64,000 nucleotides of DNA from Agapetus fuscipes (lineage: Eukaryota; Arthropoda; Insecta; Trichoptera; Glossosomatidae). Location of the stretch: the NCBI GenBank assembly GCA_951799405.1, contig OX637343.1, positions 10,146,524 through 10,210,523 of the forward strand, written 5' to 3'. This document shows, piece after piece, positions 24,201 through 45,468 of the stretch. Both the position numbers and the translations under genes were made by a program. Each line of letters opens with the position of its first letter. Positions within the stretch are counted from its first letter, which is position 1. Under the pieces are notes generated by a model. The model saw only the letters and a list, made by a program, of their open reading frames with translations. It had not been told where the DNA came from and did not search any database.

Positions 24201-25036
24201 GACACCAGTGCTTCTATGATCTCTTTCAAACCATATCTCTGAGGCCGATTCCCAGCATTCTCCTTTCAATGGCTCTTTGACACATCCTCAGTCTGTTGGT
24301 GCTTTATTGAGTGGGCTAAATTTTGTTTCCAAGCCATATTAAGTGGATACTGGAAGCACACATGACTCATAGACCATGTGTTTCAAGTTAATAAGCATTT
24401 TCGTTGTCGTTGAGAATATAGCCCATAATCATTTACCTTGAATTAATTACCTTGAACAATGCAAATCATTTCAAGCTTAACAAAGCATCAATGACCTACT
24501 TACACTGACATATTATGGAACAATCTATCTATTTATAATCTAAGTTGCAAGGTAAACACAGACCTTAAAAGAGCCGCACAAGACAGGGAAGAATGGAGAA
24601 GAGTGAAAGAAATTGCTGCAAGCCAATCACAGGATTGAAACCAGAGAAGAAGAAATCGCAAGGATATATTGACATTTAAGGCTAATATTTAATGCATGCC
24701 TGGTGTTCACAAGCAGTATAACATTTTTCTGATAAAATTTAAGCGTCCTTGAAGTGACAGAAGTCACAAAAATTATCATCATTACCTTACAATGGCACAA
24801 TAAAGCAGGAACAGTATTCTAGAGACCACAAACGCAAGGAATACCTTGGAGGCGGTGACGTTGCAATTCCTCGCGGTACCGAACTCATCGTTGAGCTGCG
24901 GCGTGGTGGGGAAGCCGTTCTTCACGTTGACTAGCGTCAGCTCGTCCTCCTTCTGGCGGGCCTCCTGCGGGTACACATCGGGCGGGCCCAGACGAGAGCG
25001 CTTCAGCGGCCGCTTCTCGTACATCAGACCCAACAT
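3205..25036 (-). CDS. MED12: Mediator complex subunit 12 (MED12/kohtalo), 3' part outside window
   Basis: MED12 belongs to the CDK8-cyclin C kinase module, which regulates RNA polymerase II Mediator in the nucleus. Exons in transcript order: 25036-24845, 23707-23551, 23477-23286, 23101-22988, 22709-22548, 22397-22217, 21147-20942, 20402-20173, 18798-18643, 17551-17464, 17140-16962, 14675-14519, 14091-13978, 12099-11974, 11588-11425, 10968-10823, 10281-10061, 9364-9252, 9167-8985, 8586-8451, 8067-7875, 7389-7295, 6227-6119, 5089-4890, 3724-3569, 3348-3205. All use GT-AG and phases match at every junction (4114 nt, about 1371 residues). Recognisable blocks: [16 protein letters not shown] near residues 9-24; NVKNGF (41 = Gly of the human G44 hotspot); LCEWAV at about 631-636; [36 protein letters not shown] at the end. 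The start fits human MED12, whose N-terminus is three residues longer. The human protein goes on for about 800 further residues, not found here. Exon identity is very firm; single splice sites are inferred. Confidence 0.95.
3838..4720 (-). mobile_element. RTE-A LINE, 5'-truncated, with RT C-terminus
   Basis: Minus-strand LINE copy in a MED12 intron. An open frame (about 4690-4192) encodes the end of a reverse transcriptase: [12 protein letters not shown], then [21 protein letters not shown] and [12 protein letters not shown], then stop. The RTE-A 3' tail follows at once and ends in ATTATAG repeats near 3838. This copy shows that the dispersed 250 bp repeat is the LINE's 3' UTR. The catalytic domain is lost. 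Confidence 0.9.
5328..5612. mobile_element. Long hairpin element with hammerhead-like motifs
   Basis: Two arms of about 135 bp (5328-5462 and 5479-5612) are almost perfect reverse complements around a 16 bp loop. The same TATAGTTATAGTT string lies outside both arms (about 5257 and 5610), possibly a target duplication. Each arm carries a hammerhead-like motif (minus 5398-5441, plus 5499-5542). A diverged single-arm relative lies at 33920-34130. It sits in a MED12 intron. Confidence 0.9.
6362..6622 (-). repeat. RTE-A LINE 3' tail with (ATCTA)n end
   Basis: A complete tail copy in a MED12 intron. On the minus strand it ends in three or four AGATT units, the simple-repeat terminus of this LINE. 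Confidence 0.88.
7171..7243 (-). mobile_element. SINE2 head fragment
   Basis: A short, diverged piece of the SINE2 tRNA-like head: a GCTCCGCCGG-AATTC block (the reverse of the B-box region) followed by ACAACCTTC and GTCTGAAGCGTTAACCA. It lies just left of MED12 exon 7295-7389. Confidence 0.5.
7500..7772 (+). pseudogene. Decayed LINE RT C-terminus, (TAAG)n tail
   Basis: A diverged copy of the element at 29862-30270. Shared parts are the SVMKSRRLQ block, the following arginine/proline-rich stretch, the GTTCTGGGAGT region and a terminal AAGTAAGTAAGT tail. It is broken by frameshifts. Confidence 0.7.
8225..8405 (+). pseudogene. Decayed LINE RT C-terminus, (ATG)n tail
   Basis: Translation gives an [15 protein letters not shown] stretch and a tryptophan-rich segment with stops, ending in GATGATGATGG. 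The same kind of C-terminus is seen on the minus strand at 40634-40834. Confidence 0.6.
10528..10676 (-). repeat. RTE-A LINE 3' tail with internal deletion
   Basis: Both ends of the tail are present, from AAGTTGCAAAAATAT to AACCTATAAATCAAGGAA. The middle, from the GCATTCCCACAAGCAG block to AACATAAGCC, is missing. Confidence 0.8.
11055..11402 (+). pseudogene. Two LINE RT C-terminal fragments
   Basis: Bases 11055-11255 resemble the element at 8225-8405 and end in GGATGATGATG. Bases 11300-11402 translate to a [18 protein letters not shown] stretch; the KxxIAMMIADLR motif ends many arthropod LINE reverse transcriptases. Both pieces are broken and lie in MED12 introns. Confidence 0.5.
12236..13790 (-). 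mobile_element. RTE-A LINE, longest copy (RT domain plus 3' tail)
   Basis: Minus-strand LINE in a MED12 intron. The frame at 13785-12784 covers the RT fingers/palm onward: [31 protein letters not shown], the catalytic [27 protein letters not shown], then LMYGSEAW and [10 protein letters not shown] stop and a small deletion near 12784 break it, and the frame resumes (12783-12601) to [12 protein letters not shown]. The 3' UTR follows, ending in (AGATT)n at 12236. The endonuclease and N-terminal RT are missing, so the copy is dead. The RTE-like assignment rests on motif style; the exact clade is uncertain. Confidence 0.9.
14765..15000 (+). pseudogene. Decayed LINE RT C-terminus
   Basis: The translation resembles the 8225 and 40634 copies: a [17 protein letters not shown] start, then basic residues and a W-rich end with stops. 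It lies directly upstream of the CR1/L2-like LINE. Confidence 0.5.
15170..16700 (+). mobile_element. CR1/L2-like LINE, 5'-truncated, intact RT to C-terminus
   Basis: An uninterrupted frame ends at 16598. It encodes most of a reverse transcriptase: [71 protein letters not shown], the catalytic YADDWQIY (about 15735), then [10 protein letters not shown]. The C-terminal domain typical of CR1/L2/Jockey-type LINEs follows ([48 protein letters not shown]). The 3' UTR has TTGAGGTGTGACACACAC and ends in (ATT)n. The open frame extends 5' to 14967 but that part is unrelated. The copy is fairly young, having no stops. It sits in a MED12 intron, antisense to the gene. Confidence 0.92.
16797..16925. mobile_element. 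MITE-M copy (TIR about 30 bp)
   Basis: The ends are diverged inverted repeats starting TTAGGCCTGGTATTTTCAA and ending TTGAAATTACTGGGCTTTA. Other copies lie at 46678-46812 and 53795-53930. Non-coding. Confidence 0.75.
17284..17432 (+). repeat. RTE-A LINE 3' tail, partial
   Basis: The distal half of the tail: GGTGTATGTTCATTTGAGAT through TGCTTGTGAGAATGCAT to a decayed CAACATAGATTACATTA end. Confidence 0.75.
17618..17706 (+). mobile_element. SINE1 3' tail fragment
   Basis: Contains GCCACATGCGACCCCTTAGG and GTTACACTATATGTGTAG, the conserved 3' end of SINE1. The head is missing. Confidence 0.7.
17755..17858. repeat. Imperfect inverted repeat, relative of 58775-58878
   Basis: The left arm has TCTCGAGCGCTTTTGGA; the right arm has TAACACCGAAAGCACTGGAG. 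The copy at 58775-58878 is better preserved. Confidence 0.5.
17895..18128 (-). repeat. RTE-A LINE 3' tail
   Basis: A copy almost identical to the tail at 3838, ending (on the plus strand) at GGCAAAGTG. A SINE composite follows. Confidence 0.88.
18140..18366 (-). mobile_element. SINE2-SINE1 composite, partial
   Basis: Reading the minus strand: a SINE2 head (GGTTCAAATCCCGGGGGAGC) and body, then a junction into the SINE1 head (CCGGTCGATGGCTCAGTTGG). The same order of modules occurs at 28953-29412 and 61215-61567. Confidence 0.75.
18370..18560 (+). repeat. RTE-A LINE 3' tail
   Basis: Plus-strand tail from GAGGTTGGTATGCGGCTGAC to GCAACTTAGATTATAGATTA, with internal deletions. Confidence 0.85.
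18870..19194 (+). mobile_element. SINE1, nearly full length
   Basis: A tRNA-like head with A box TAGCTCAGTTGGTAGAG and a diverged B box (GGTTTTGAATCCC), then GTGTATTTCAAACC, CCGGTAAGG and GGGAGCTGGGAAACCCCC blocks, ending ATGTGTAGCTTAGTTGCG. It is a pol III SINE; the head cannot fold as a working tRNA. It lies in a MED12 intron, antisense. Confidence 0.9.
19200..20172. other. AT-rich MED12 intron, nothing recognised
   Basis: No long frames, RNA genes or repeats were recognised between the SINE1 end and MED12 exon 20173-20402. A few homopolymer runs are present. Confidence 0.4.
21247..21277. repeat. (AGAT)n microsatellite
   Basis: About seven perfect GATA units, followed by a short AT-rich flank. 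Confidence 0.9.
21553..21697 (+). mobile_element. SINE1 3' half
   Basis: Starts at CCCCCACTTCAACTGAAAG and ends CACTATATGTGTAGCTAAT. The tRNA-like head is missing. Confidence 0.8.
21700..21892. mobile_element. hAT-like element fragment
   Basis: The right end (GAGCCGCAGGTTGCCAACCC CTGG) matches the terminal repeat of the element at 948-1503. The left end is lost next to the SINE1 piece. Confidence 0.45.
23935..24310 (-). pseudogene. Decayed LINE RT C-terminus
   Basis: The minus-strand translation gives [16 protein letters not shown], then VAxLKWR and a [22 protein letters not shown] stretch. This is the pattern found at the end of R1/RTE-type reverse transcriptases. It has stops and frameshifts and lies in MED12 intron 1. 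Confidence 0.65.
24545..24640 (+). pseudogene. LINE RT C-terminal fragment
   Basis: Translates to [20 protein letters not shown] and then a stop. [13 protein letters not shown] is a very common end of LINE reverse transcriptases. It follows a remnant of the RTE-A terminus (ATCTAAGTTGCAAGG). Confidence 0.65.
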
Positions 25037-25727
25037 CGTGTGGGCTACAAAAGCGATTGAATGATTAATAACCTTTTCTACCTTAACACTATGTATGCGG
25101 GAATTTTCTGGCCAGATGGCGGCGTAGAGCGGGTGTTTTTTTAAATTTTCACGCCAACATTAGACTTTTCGTAAAACATTTATATTTTACGATCTATTTG
25201 ATATTTTTCAATGAAACTTTTAGTTTTTTACTTTAAAATACGTCTCCGTTTATTTATTTAACACAATATCTATATTTTTGTTTTTTTGTGTACAAAAACA
25301 TTCTACTTTCTTGGGAATCATAGAAAAAACACTATTTCACAATCAAAATCATTTTATTCATACAGAATATCAACATTATTTTGAAATTTTTAATACATAT
25401 TAAAAAAAAAACTATAACCTAATAGTGTATAAACGTCTACGAATATAAATCGTCCTAACGAAAGCAGGATATAGAAGTTACTGGAGAGACGAACGAAAGT
25501 GCAAAAACAAAATCCTTTGTTTAAAATTTCAATATTCTGTTTGTCTGTTTATTTTTACAGTTATTATTTTTCGTCCCGTCTCAAACTCATTGTATCGGCA
25601 GATAGACAGATCGGGGACCGCTGAGGGTAGGTATCGCACGGCGCCCTACCGCTAGGCGCGACGAAACAAGTTTACAGGTCTCCCGCACGTTACTATAAAG
25701 AGGTGTATGACGAGTTAACTAGTTTCC

Positions 25728-25915
25728 CGCAAACGATGTGTTAATTGATTGATTACACTTGTGAACAAACTATGTGCACTGACACATGTATTAGTTATTC
25801 AAGAACAAAAATCACAAAGGTTCAGCTCATTTCACTTGCAGACTTTTGAATTCTTTAACACATGTTAGGGATATGTTCAAAGTTGGATGACGTCTATGAT
25901 TGACAGTTTGGCAAC
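25728..25915 (+). repeat. Repeat X, copy 1
   Basis: Contains GTGAACAAACTATGTGCAC, AGCTCATTTCACTTGCAGAC and TTCAAAGTTGGATGACGTC in order. The same blocks occur reversed at 39526-39765 and partly at 37743-37890. Non-coding, unclassified. Confidence 0.75.
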
Positions 25916-26589
25916 CAATAATACAATTTTTGTTTTCCATTTACCCGGCCGTGTGATGTCACAATATTTTCGACTCTGGAATCTGTTCTAAGATCATTAG
26001 CATCTTTTAAAAAGTGACCTCGTTTAGAAGATCCCAATGAGATTTCTGTAAAGACACGACGAATGTAATGGATACACAAATTCGAGATTCGAATGCGTTC
26101 TTCTTTTCAAATAAATAACTTGTTTGGCCTTAAATATTCAGTTTTTTAAATATATCTTTTGAGAAAACACAAATTTACTGTATCTTTAATAAATAAATGA
26201 AAACTGTTATTCTGAAGAAATAATGAAAGTTAGAATCAATGTTTTGTGATGATTTGTGTTGTAAAAGTATAACGGGTACTTGCACAAAACATTACTGAAA
26301 TAAAACACTTTCCACTTGTTTTTCACCGATATTGAATATTACAAAATAAAACAAGTAATTTAAGGCAATTTTTAATGTAGAAATGTGGTGATTTACTCAC
26401 GTTTTTATGTGTTTTTCATGTTGAAAACTGGAACGTCATTGGACGCACGTACAGCCCGAAAAGGCAGCCATGACAGTTTTCTATTTTTTCTGCGGTTTTG
26501 ACAGCTGTATGTTTTGCTATGCGCACTTCGTAATACAAATAAAGTGCAACCTTTTCTTTTTCTTTGTTAACTTGATTTTTTTTTTTAAT

Positions 26590-26815
26590 CTAAATCTAAG
26601 TTGCAAAGATACCTTTATATCATTTAAGATTCATTTAAAATACATTCCCACAAGCAGATGCCGCATGTAGACCTACAATATAAAAACCTAATCTGAAATA
26701 AACATAGGCCCTGCTCTTTTTGCCAACCTTTCTTAAAACAGGGGTGACATTGGCAAAGTGAACCATCTTTTTACAGTATGGGTGGTCAGTTTCATACCAA
26801 CCTATAAGTCAAAGA
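26590..26815 (-). repeat. RTE-A LINE 3' tail
   Basis: Minus-strand tail, diverged, with TTCTTAAAACAGGGGTGACA and GTATGGGTGGTCAGTTTCAT. Confidence 0.85.
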
Positions 26816-26896
26816 ATTTTATTAATTTAATCATGTTTTTAAATTAGAACAAGCATTGTTTTTAAAATTTTAAAGCACTCAACATAGATTTATTGC

Positions 26897-27145
26897 AAAG
26901 AACTTATAGGTTGGTATGAGGCTGACCACCCATACTGTAAAAAATGGTTCACTTTGCCAATGTCACCCCTGTTTCAGGGAAGGTCGGCAAAAGTTGTGGG
27001 GCTTATGTTCATTTGAGGTTTGGATTTTATTTGTAAGTACACAATTAGCATTTGTAAGCGCGAACTACACTTGTTGGTTTGTGGGCATACATCTGAGAGC
27101 TTTAAATGAATATATCCTTGCAACTTAGATTATAGATTATTATTA
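26897..27145 (+). repeat. RTE-A LINE 3' tail
   Basis: A nearly intact plus-strand tail ending CAACTTAGATTATAGATTAT. It ends about 260 bp before the MCM7 start codon. Confidence 0.9.
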
Positions 27146-27301
27146 TTATAGTATTGCAACATGTATCTTATCCTTTTGTAAGTTTAAATTTGAAAAAAAT
27201 ATAGAAAACATATTTAGAGAAATAATGAAAAAGGGAAAAATTAAATCACGAAAATATACCAACCATTTGCTGTATATTTTCTCTATGGTATGAAAACTAA
27301 A

Positions 27302-27315
27302 TTTTCGCGGCAAAA
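27302..27315 (+). promoter_or_regulatory. E2F-like site upstream of MCM7
   Basis: TTTTCGCGGCAAAA lies 92 bp upstream of the MCM7 ATG. It matches the E2F/DP consensus (TTTSGCGS) read on either strand. MCM genes are standard E2F targets at G1/S. The function is inferred from motif and position only. Confidence 0.65.
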
Positions 27316-27406
27316 TTTGACAACTGTCAAAAAAGAGCGTTGATCTGTGTTGGTGTTAAACTTTTTTATCCTGAATTTTTACTATTATCTCTATTAATTA
27401 CAAAAA

Positions 27407-40315
<12,909 letters not shown>

Positions 40316-40443
40316 ATACAATATGGCCTAAGTTTTGTCTATTTTATTCCTGTACCCCAAGTGTAAAACATTGTGTAATTATTACCTCTATAATCTCTAA
40401 GCTAAGTTGTAAAGATATCAAGATGTTGAAAATAAAACTGAAT

Positions 40444-41166
40444 AAAGGCTTGTTCGCACAAGGCGACTATTTTAGTCGAGTACCGAGTAATTTAGTGGTG
40501 GGCGGGGCCACAGAGTATGTAAGTTTATAGAGAGCGGTCTTAGAACAAAAAAAATGTAACCAAGTAGTATTATTTTTATATGAAACGATGGATAGCGCCA
40601 GTAACTACCCTATGTATCTCATCATCATCATCATCATTGGCACGACAACCCAGGGTGGGTCTTGGCCTCCCTCAGCAACCGCTGCCAGCGCTGTCTATCC
40701 AACGTCTTCCTCCTCCAGTCCCACATTCCCACTGCACGGCAATCCGCCACCACTCCATCCAGCCATCTTGAACGTGGTCTTCCCACTGTCCGGCGTCCCT
40801 CCGGGTTCGTCTTCTCCAGGCTCCGATGGTCCATTCACTGAATGTGCCCCAGCCAATGCAGTCTGTTGACCTTTATTGAGCGGACCACATCAGCGTCCTG
40901 GTACAGCTTATACAGTTCGGAGTTATATTTTCTTCGCCATATGTTTCCGTCCTTTATTGGACCATAAATACGTCCAAGTATTTTCCTTTCGAAGACGTTG
41001 AGAGAGTATTGGTCACCCTATGTGTCTAGACAATACTAAATACTACTCGGTTACATTTTTTTTGTTCTAAGACCGCTCTCTATAAACCTACATACTCTGT
41101 GGCCCCGCCCACCACTAAATTACTCGGTACTCGACTAAAATAGTCGCCTTGTGCGAACAAGCCTTA
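40444..41166. mobile_element. DNA transposon with TIRs of about 125 bp
   Basis: The left TIR (40444-40570) starts AAGGCTTGTTCGCACAAGGC and the right TIR (41035-41166) is its near-perfect reverse complement. Both include GGTGGGCGGGGCCACAGAG. It lies 130 bp past the MCM7 stop, and its left edge contains AATAAA strings (about 40431-40446) that could serve as the MCM7 poly-A signal. No transposase. A LINE fragment is inserted inside. Confidence 0.88.
40605..41022 (-). mobile_element. LINE 3' fragment nested in the TIR element, with target duplication
   Basis: The minus-strand frame encodes PEGRRTVGRPRSRWLDGV, then RRKTLDRQRWQRLLREAKTH and a stop, followed by a GATGATGATGATG tail. The 13 bp ACCCTATGTRTCT flanks both ends (40607-40619 and 41016-41028), a typical LINE target-site duplication. 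Confidence 0.85.
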
Positions 41167-41325
41167 AGTGACACACAAAGCTAACATGGGTCTCTCAGAT
41201 AAATGCACCTTTTTCCTATTTTCTAGGAAAGAAAACACTACGGAAGTGCGACAATCCTGTAGTTTAGTAGTTTTCATGAGCACTTCCTTGTAATTAGTTC
41301 ACTTACTATGAGAAATTTCACCCAA

Positions 41326-41580
41326 TAACTGTAACTGTAACTGTAACTCTGTCGCCATTCCGCTAGGGGTGGCCAGAGCCTCTGCAGAGTTGCCTCCATT
41401 TTTTCCTATCCTTACATACCTCTTTCAATTCATTCATATCCATCACCTTTTTCATGCATTTTCTTCTTTTACGCTCACTTTGTATATCCCATTCTTTCAC
41501 AATCTCCTCAATCTGATCACTCCATACTTTTCTCGGTCGTCCCTTCCCTCTTTTTCCTTTCACACTTTCTTTGTATATCC
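41326..41580 (-). mobile_element. RTE-C LINE 3' end, (TAACTG)n tail
   Basis: The minus-strand frame encodes [56 protein letters not shown], then stop. The tail is made of ACAGTT units (GTAACTGTAACTGTAACT on the plus strand). Copies at 46463-46630 and 48066-48360. Confidence 0.88.
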
Positions 41581-41629
41581 CAATTTATAACCCAATAAAA
41601 TGTTTTATTCACGATTTCTCAGTTTTACC

Positions 41630-41872
41630 TTTAAGGTGGTGATATGTAACATTTAAGATTCATCATATAATATGCATTCCCATTAGCACTCGTAAAAATT
41701 CCCGCTTACACATGCGGTTTGTAGCCTTACAATATAAAAACCCAATATCTAAAAACATAAGCCCTGTAATTCTTGCCGATCTTTCTTGAAACAGGGGTGA
41801 CATTGGAAAGGTTAACCATTTTTTACAGTATAAGTTGTCAGCCTCATACCAACCTATAAGTCAAAGAATCTC
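41630..41872 (-). repeat. RTE-A LINE 3' tail
   Basis: Diverged tail copy, from GATATGTAACATTTAAGATT to AACCTATAAGTCAAAGAA. Confidence 0.84.
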
Positions 41873-41874
41873 CA

Positions 41875-42765
41875 TTGCTTAAATTGAAAATGTATGTAAT
41901 ATATGACGGCACTTTTAGAGAGTGATTTAGTTTTCATAGATATTTTCGATTAACACTATGGAGGTGAGCTTACGCAATGTTCTATCCTAGAGACGCTGTG
42001 TAATTTTAAAATTTGGATTATTTAGTTGTGTCTTTACTTTTGTGTTTTGATTATTACAATATGTTGTATCAATACAAATTAAAATTTTGTTTTTGTAATA
42101 AAATATTTTAAAAATTATATTTACTTTACCTGATAACAATTGCCCTTCCACTACTCATCATCATTATCATAAATTGTACGACAACTCTTGGTGGGACTAG
42201 GCCTACTTGATTAACCGCAGCCACCGCTGCCTGTGCAACGTCCCCCTCATCTAGTCCCATACTCCTACCACATGGCAGCCTACTATCACTCCGTCTAGTG
42301 CATTGACTTATGATATATGTGGACTAGAAAATATTTTTTTGAAAATAGACAATATGTCTTTGTTTCAACCTATCAGTGGTGAAGCTTGCCATACAAGCCG
42401 ATTCCCATTGGTTTCCCTTTTAAAATGAGGCAATAATGATAATAAAGTAGACTGCATGGTTTCAATGGGGAAAAAAGTATCCTCTTGATAATGATGTGAA
42501 TAAGTCGAAAGTACTTGAGGTTGAAATAAATACTCAATTTGTGAAAATAAAACTCTGTGTTTTTTATAATTTTTTATAATTATTTATAAAAATGAATTTT
42601 CACTGTGTGAATACACAAACTTTAAAAAGTCTAAAAAATATGTATTGTTTCTTTGGTTTTAAATGCATTTCTTTACTTTGTGCCTATATTTTTTAACTAC
42701 TTTGTTGCATCATTTTAAAAGGGAAGCCGATGGGAACTGGCTTGTATGGCACTGCAACCTATCAT
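41875..42765. other. AT-rich intergenic DNA
   Basis: No gene seen. Bases 42160-42300 (CATCATTATCATAAATTG, ATTAACCGCAGCCACCGCTG) look like a decayed reverse-strand end of the LINE type at 8225 and 40634. The rest is unassigned. Confidence 0.4.
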
Positions 42766-42767
42766 CC

Positions 42768-43035
42768 TGTTTTTGTGTATATCACACCTCAAGAGCCCTC
42801 TGCGAGTTTGGTCGTCGCTGTAGAAAGCGTCAATTCTCAAGCAAGACCCAGTTGTAACGCTGGATGCTGTGGCTGTATGGACCTTGAATGACCGGTCTTT
42901 GGCGGAGGTACGTGAATTTTTCATCCAGCAAAGAACATATTTTGAAAATAAAAATGGTTTAGTTTTTGGGCTCCGTCGGGATTCGAACCCACTTCCTTCC
43001 ATTTACGAGTCAGGTGTTAACCACTATATAGACTA
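42768..43035 (-). mobile_element. SINE2, nearly full length
   Basis: Reverse-strand copy: the tail (CACACCTCAAGAGCCCTC) is at the left, the head (CTCCGTCGGGATTCGAACCC and TTCCATTTACGAGTC) at the right. Confidence 0.87.
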
Positions 43036-43057
43036 CTACAAGACTTCTATCTGGCAC

Positions 43058-43218
43058 TTGTTCTTGTTCTTGTATCCAGCCGCCATTCCTCTAGGGGTGG
43101 CCGGTACCTCCACACAAGTGCCTCCACTTGACTCTGTCCTTGCATACTTCTTTCATCTCATCTAATTTCATCACTCTTTTCATGCATGCTCTTCTCTTGT
43201 TTCTACTCTGTAAATTCC
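43058..43218 (-). mobile_element. RTE-B LINE 3' end, short
   Basis: The last about 45 codons of the RTE-B RT ([29 protein letters not shown]) and an ACAAGA-type tail (TTGTTCTTGTTCTTGT on the plus strand). Confidence 0.85.
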
Positions 43219-43289
43219 TGGCACGGGATACGAAAAACCGTGACAGGATAGAACGGCATAGTGACGCAATGGCATAATGGCACGTGACA

Positions 43290-43430
43290 GGACAAACTCT
43301 CACTGCTCCTGAGGATGCCGTTTTGAGGCGAAAACGTTCGAGCCAAAAAATAAATTGTAAGTGTTAACTGTGTTAACTCTTAGAAGTTAAAGTAATTAAC
43401 TGTGTTCTTTTTTAAATTAAATAAAAAAAC
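43290..43430 (+). other. Hammerhead-like element end
   Basis: Contains a hammerhead-like segment at 43305-43343 (see findings). It is followed by direct repeats of GTGTTAACTGTGTTAACTC. The core resembles the minus-strand segment at 62660-62697. Element limits unknown. Confidence 0.5.
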
Positions 43431-43489
43431 TTTTCATTTACTAAATAGGATAGTAAAAACGCTTACTACTTAGGGGTACGTATTTCTAG

Positions 43490-43738
43490 GTCTATAATCT
43501 AAGTTGCAAATATATATTACATTTAAAATTCATATTGCATGCTTTCCCATAAGCAGACACGTTCAAGTTCGCGCTTACACATGCCGCGTGTGGACTTGCA
43601 ACATAAAAATCTAATGTCAAATGAACATTGGGCCCTGCAACTCTTGTCCATCTTCCCTGAAACAGGAGTGACATTGTCAAAATGAAACATTCTTTTACGG
43701 AATGGGTGGTCAGCCTCATACCAACGTATTAGTCAAGT
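43490..43738 (-). repeat. RTE-A LINE 3' tail
   Basis: A complete tail from ATAATCTAAGTTGCAAATAT to GTATTAGTCAAG, with moderate divergence. Confidence 0.87.
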
Positions 43739-44034
43739 TGGATTCTCACTTTTATTTAGTACCTTATGTGAGTGCAAGCTTCAGTACGTCGCTGTGCCAA
43801 TTCCCAAACTATGGCTAATTTACCGAGAGTCGTAAAATATCATTCTAAACTTAGAACCTTTACGACTAAATAAATAACTAGCAATATAACCATGCATTTC
43901 CACACTGCAGAGCCAAAACGTCTGAAAAATCACACAAATTACAAAGGATTTTACATTTAATTGCACTTAAAATAAGGTTCATTTTTGTGTTCACACTTTG
44001 CATCATTTTGCTTCTGAACTTTCAGGTAGAGATA

Positions 44035-44425
44035 TTATAGTCTCGCGTGCGCGAAATGCCTTTGAAATTTAGATGCTGTCTGCGAGTAAAGCTCTCCACA
44101 CATTGGTGGTATAGAATGAAATTTAAAGCCTGGAATGTTGTGGGTTGGGTATTGAATGCGTTTTTGTGTAGAGTGCAGGATTTAGTAGCCGGGAAAACCA
44201 CTTTGTTCAGTTTGGGCATGTGAACTGATAGATTTTTTTACCTGAATGTGGGGAAAATATATTGTGTGAAAACTTTTTGGATTTTGGCAAAGGTAAACTT
44301 TTTTGAACGCCGTTGAGTTAAGTCCGCACATTTGACATAGACAAAAAAATGTGACGTGTGGTTGAGAATCTTTATAAGAAATGAGAGCTCATCTTTTTGT
44401 GTAAACTTGCCTTCTACAATCATCG
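44035..44425 (-). pseudogene. Possible decayed C2H2 zinc-finger sequence
   Basis: Minus-strand frames contain FTQKDELSF, KCADLTQRR, and CVESFTRRQHLN followed by SRTRDY. These recall C2H2 fingers (F-x5-L-x2-H), but zinc-binding Cys and His are mostly missing and frames are broken. Chance is a real alternative. Confidence 0.2.
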
Positions 44426-44689
44426 ATCAACACAAAATAAATACATGGCGCATCAGAGTCATTTGGTGTGCTAAATTTTTTAAGCTCTTACGGTGTTATT
44501 CGTACTTTGAGGAAAGTATGTATTTGATATAATCAATTTCCATATGACTCGTGATTTATTATTAATTATTTTATTTTCATTGTATAACGGTTAACGTTCC
44601 ATGGCACGTGCATTTCTATTATCTTAATCTCATGTTTTTGTATGGAAATAAGATGGAAAAATATTTTTAAAACATGTTTCCAAGCACAT

Positions 44690-44895
44690 ATCTCTTTATT
44701 TGTCTTCTTGTGCCTCTTTAGTAAAGGTTGGCGATCAATATAACAATTTGTCCCTACTACATTATTACAAAAACAGGGATCTTGTGCTTCTGCCAAACCA
44801 AAACACCTCTGCGGCACTACAACAAGTGTCATAGACCCCTAGAGTCTTTAGAATCTAGGGAGTCTCCCGCACAGGATTTCTTAAAAAAAAAAAAA
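44690..44895. repeat. Repeat Y, copy 1
   Basis: Contains ACCTCTGCGGCACTACAACA and CATAGACCCCTAGAGTCT, then AATCTAGGGAGTCTCCCGC. The last about 100 bp recur in inverted form at 52790-52882. Class unknown. Confidence 0.6.
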
Positions 44896-45468
44896 GTGTC
44901 TCAGGTTTTTCAATCAAAATGTTTTCCTTTGACCTGGAGTTCGTCTTTCTTACATTTCTCTCTATATAATGAAATGTTGGAATGAATATTTCTCATTATG
45001 TGGCCGAAATTAACAAATGTTAGCTTTTTGAAGGATGTCAAGAGTTTACCTTTTGGATTCCATATTGGAAGTATCCTCGGCATTTCTGACTCGGTTTAAT
45101 GCTCAAAACAAAATACTTGTTGTCTCCCCAGTGCTTGTTTGGCTAATCACCATTTGATTCAAAGATGACCTCTCAATAAAATTGTCTAAAGAATCACATT
45201 CTACACAATCTGAGCTAAGAAAAAAACGTAAAACACGATAATGGGAGAGTTGTTTTAAATATTTTAAAAATCAATTTCCAGTTTTCATAAGACACATTGG
45301 TCCAGTATACATACAAACATTGCTCATGTGAAATTAACTCTGATGTACATAAGACAAACAAGCACTCAGGGGGCCATTTGTTTCGTTATTGGGAAAATAA
45401 CTGGAACATTTTTTATACAAGTCGGGAAATTCAAACCGCGTGAACACCACCCTCCAACCCCGCGCCTT

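Larger units (their letters stand above)
25037..27406. promoter_or_regulatory. Head-to-head MED12/MCM7 promoter region
   Basis: The two start codons diverge across 2370 bp. On the MED12 side, a GATGGCGGC motif (about 25118-25127) lies about 85 bp upstream of the ATG. On the MCM7 side there is an E2F-like site. Between them are a repeat-X copy (25728-25915) and two RTE-A tails in opposite orientation (26590-26815, 26897-27145), so the promoters are probably separate. Transcription starts are not determined. Confidence 0.6.
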
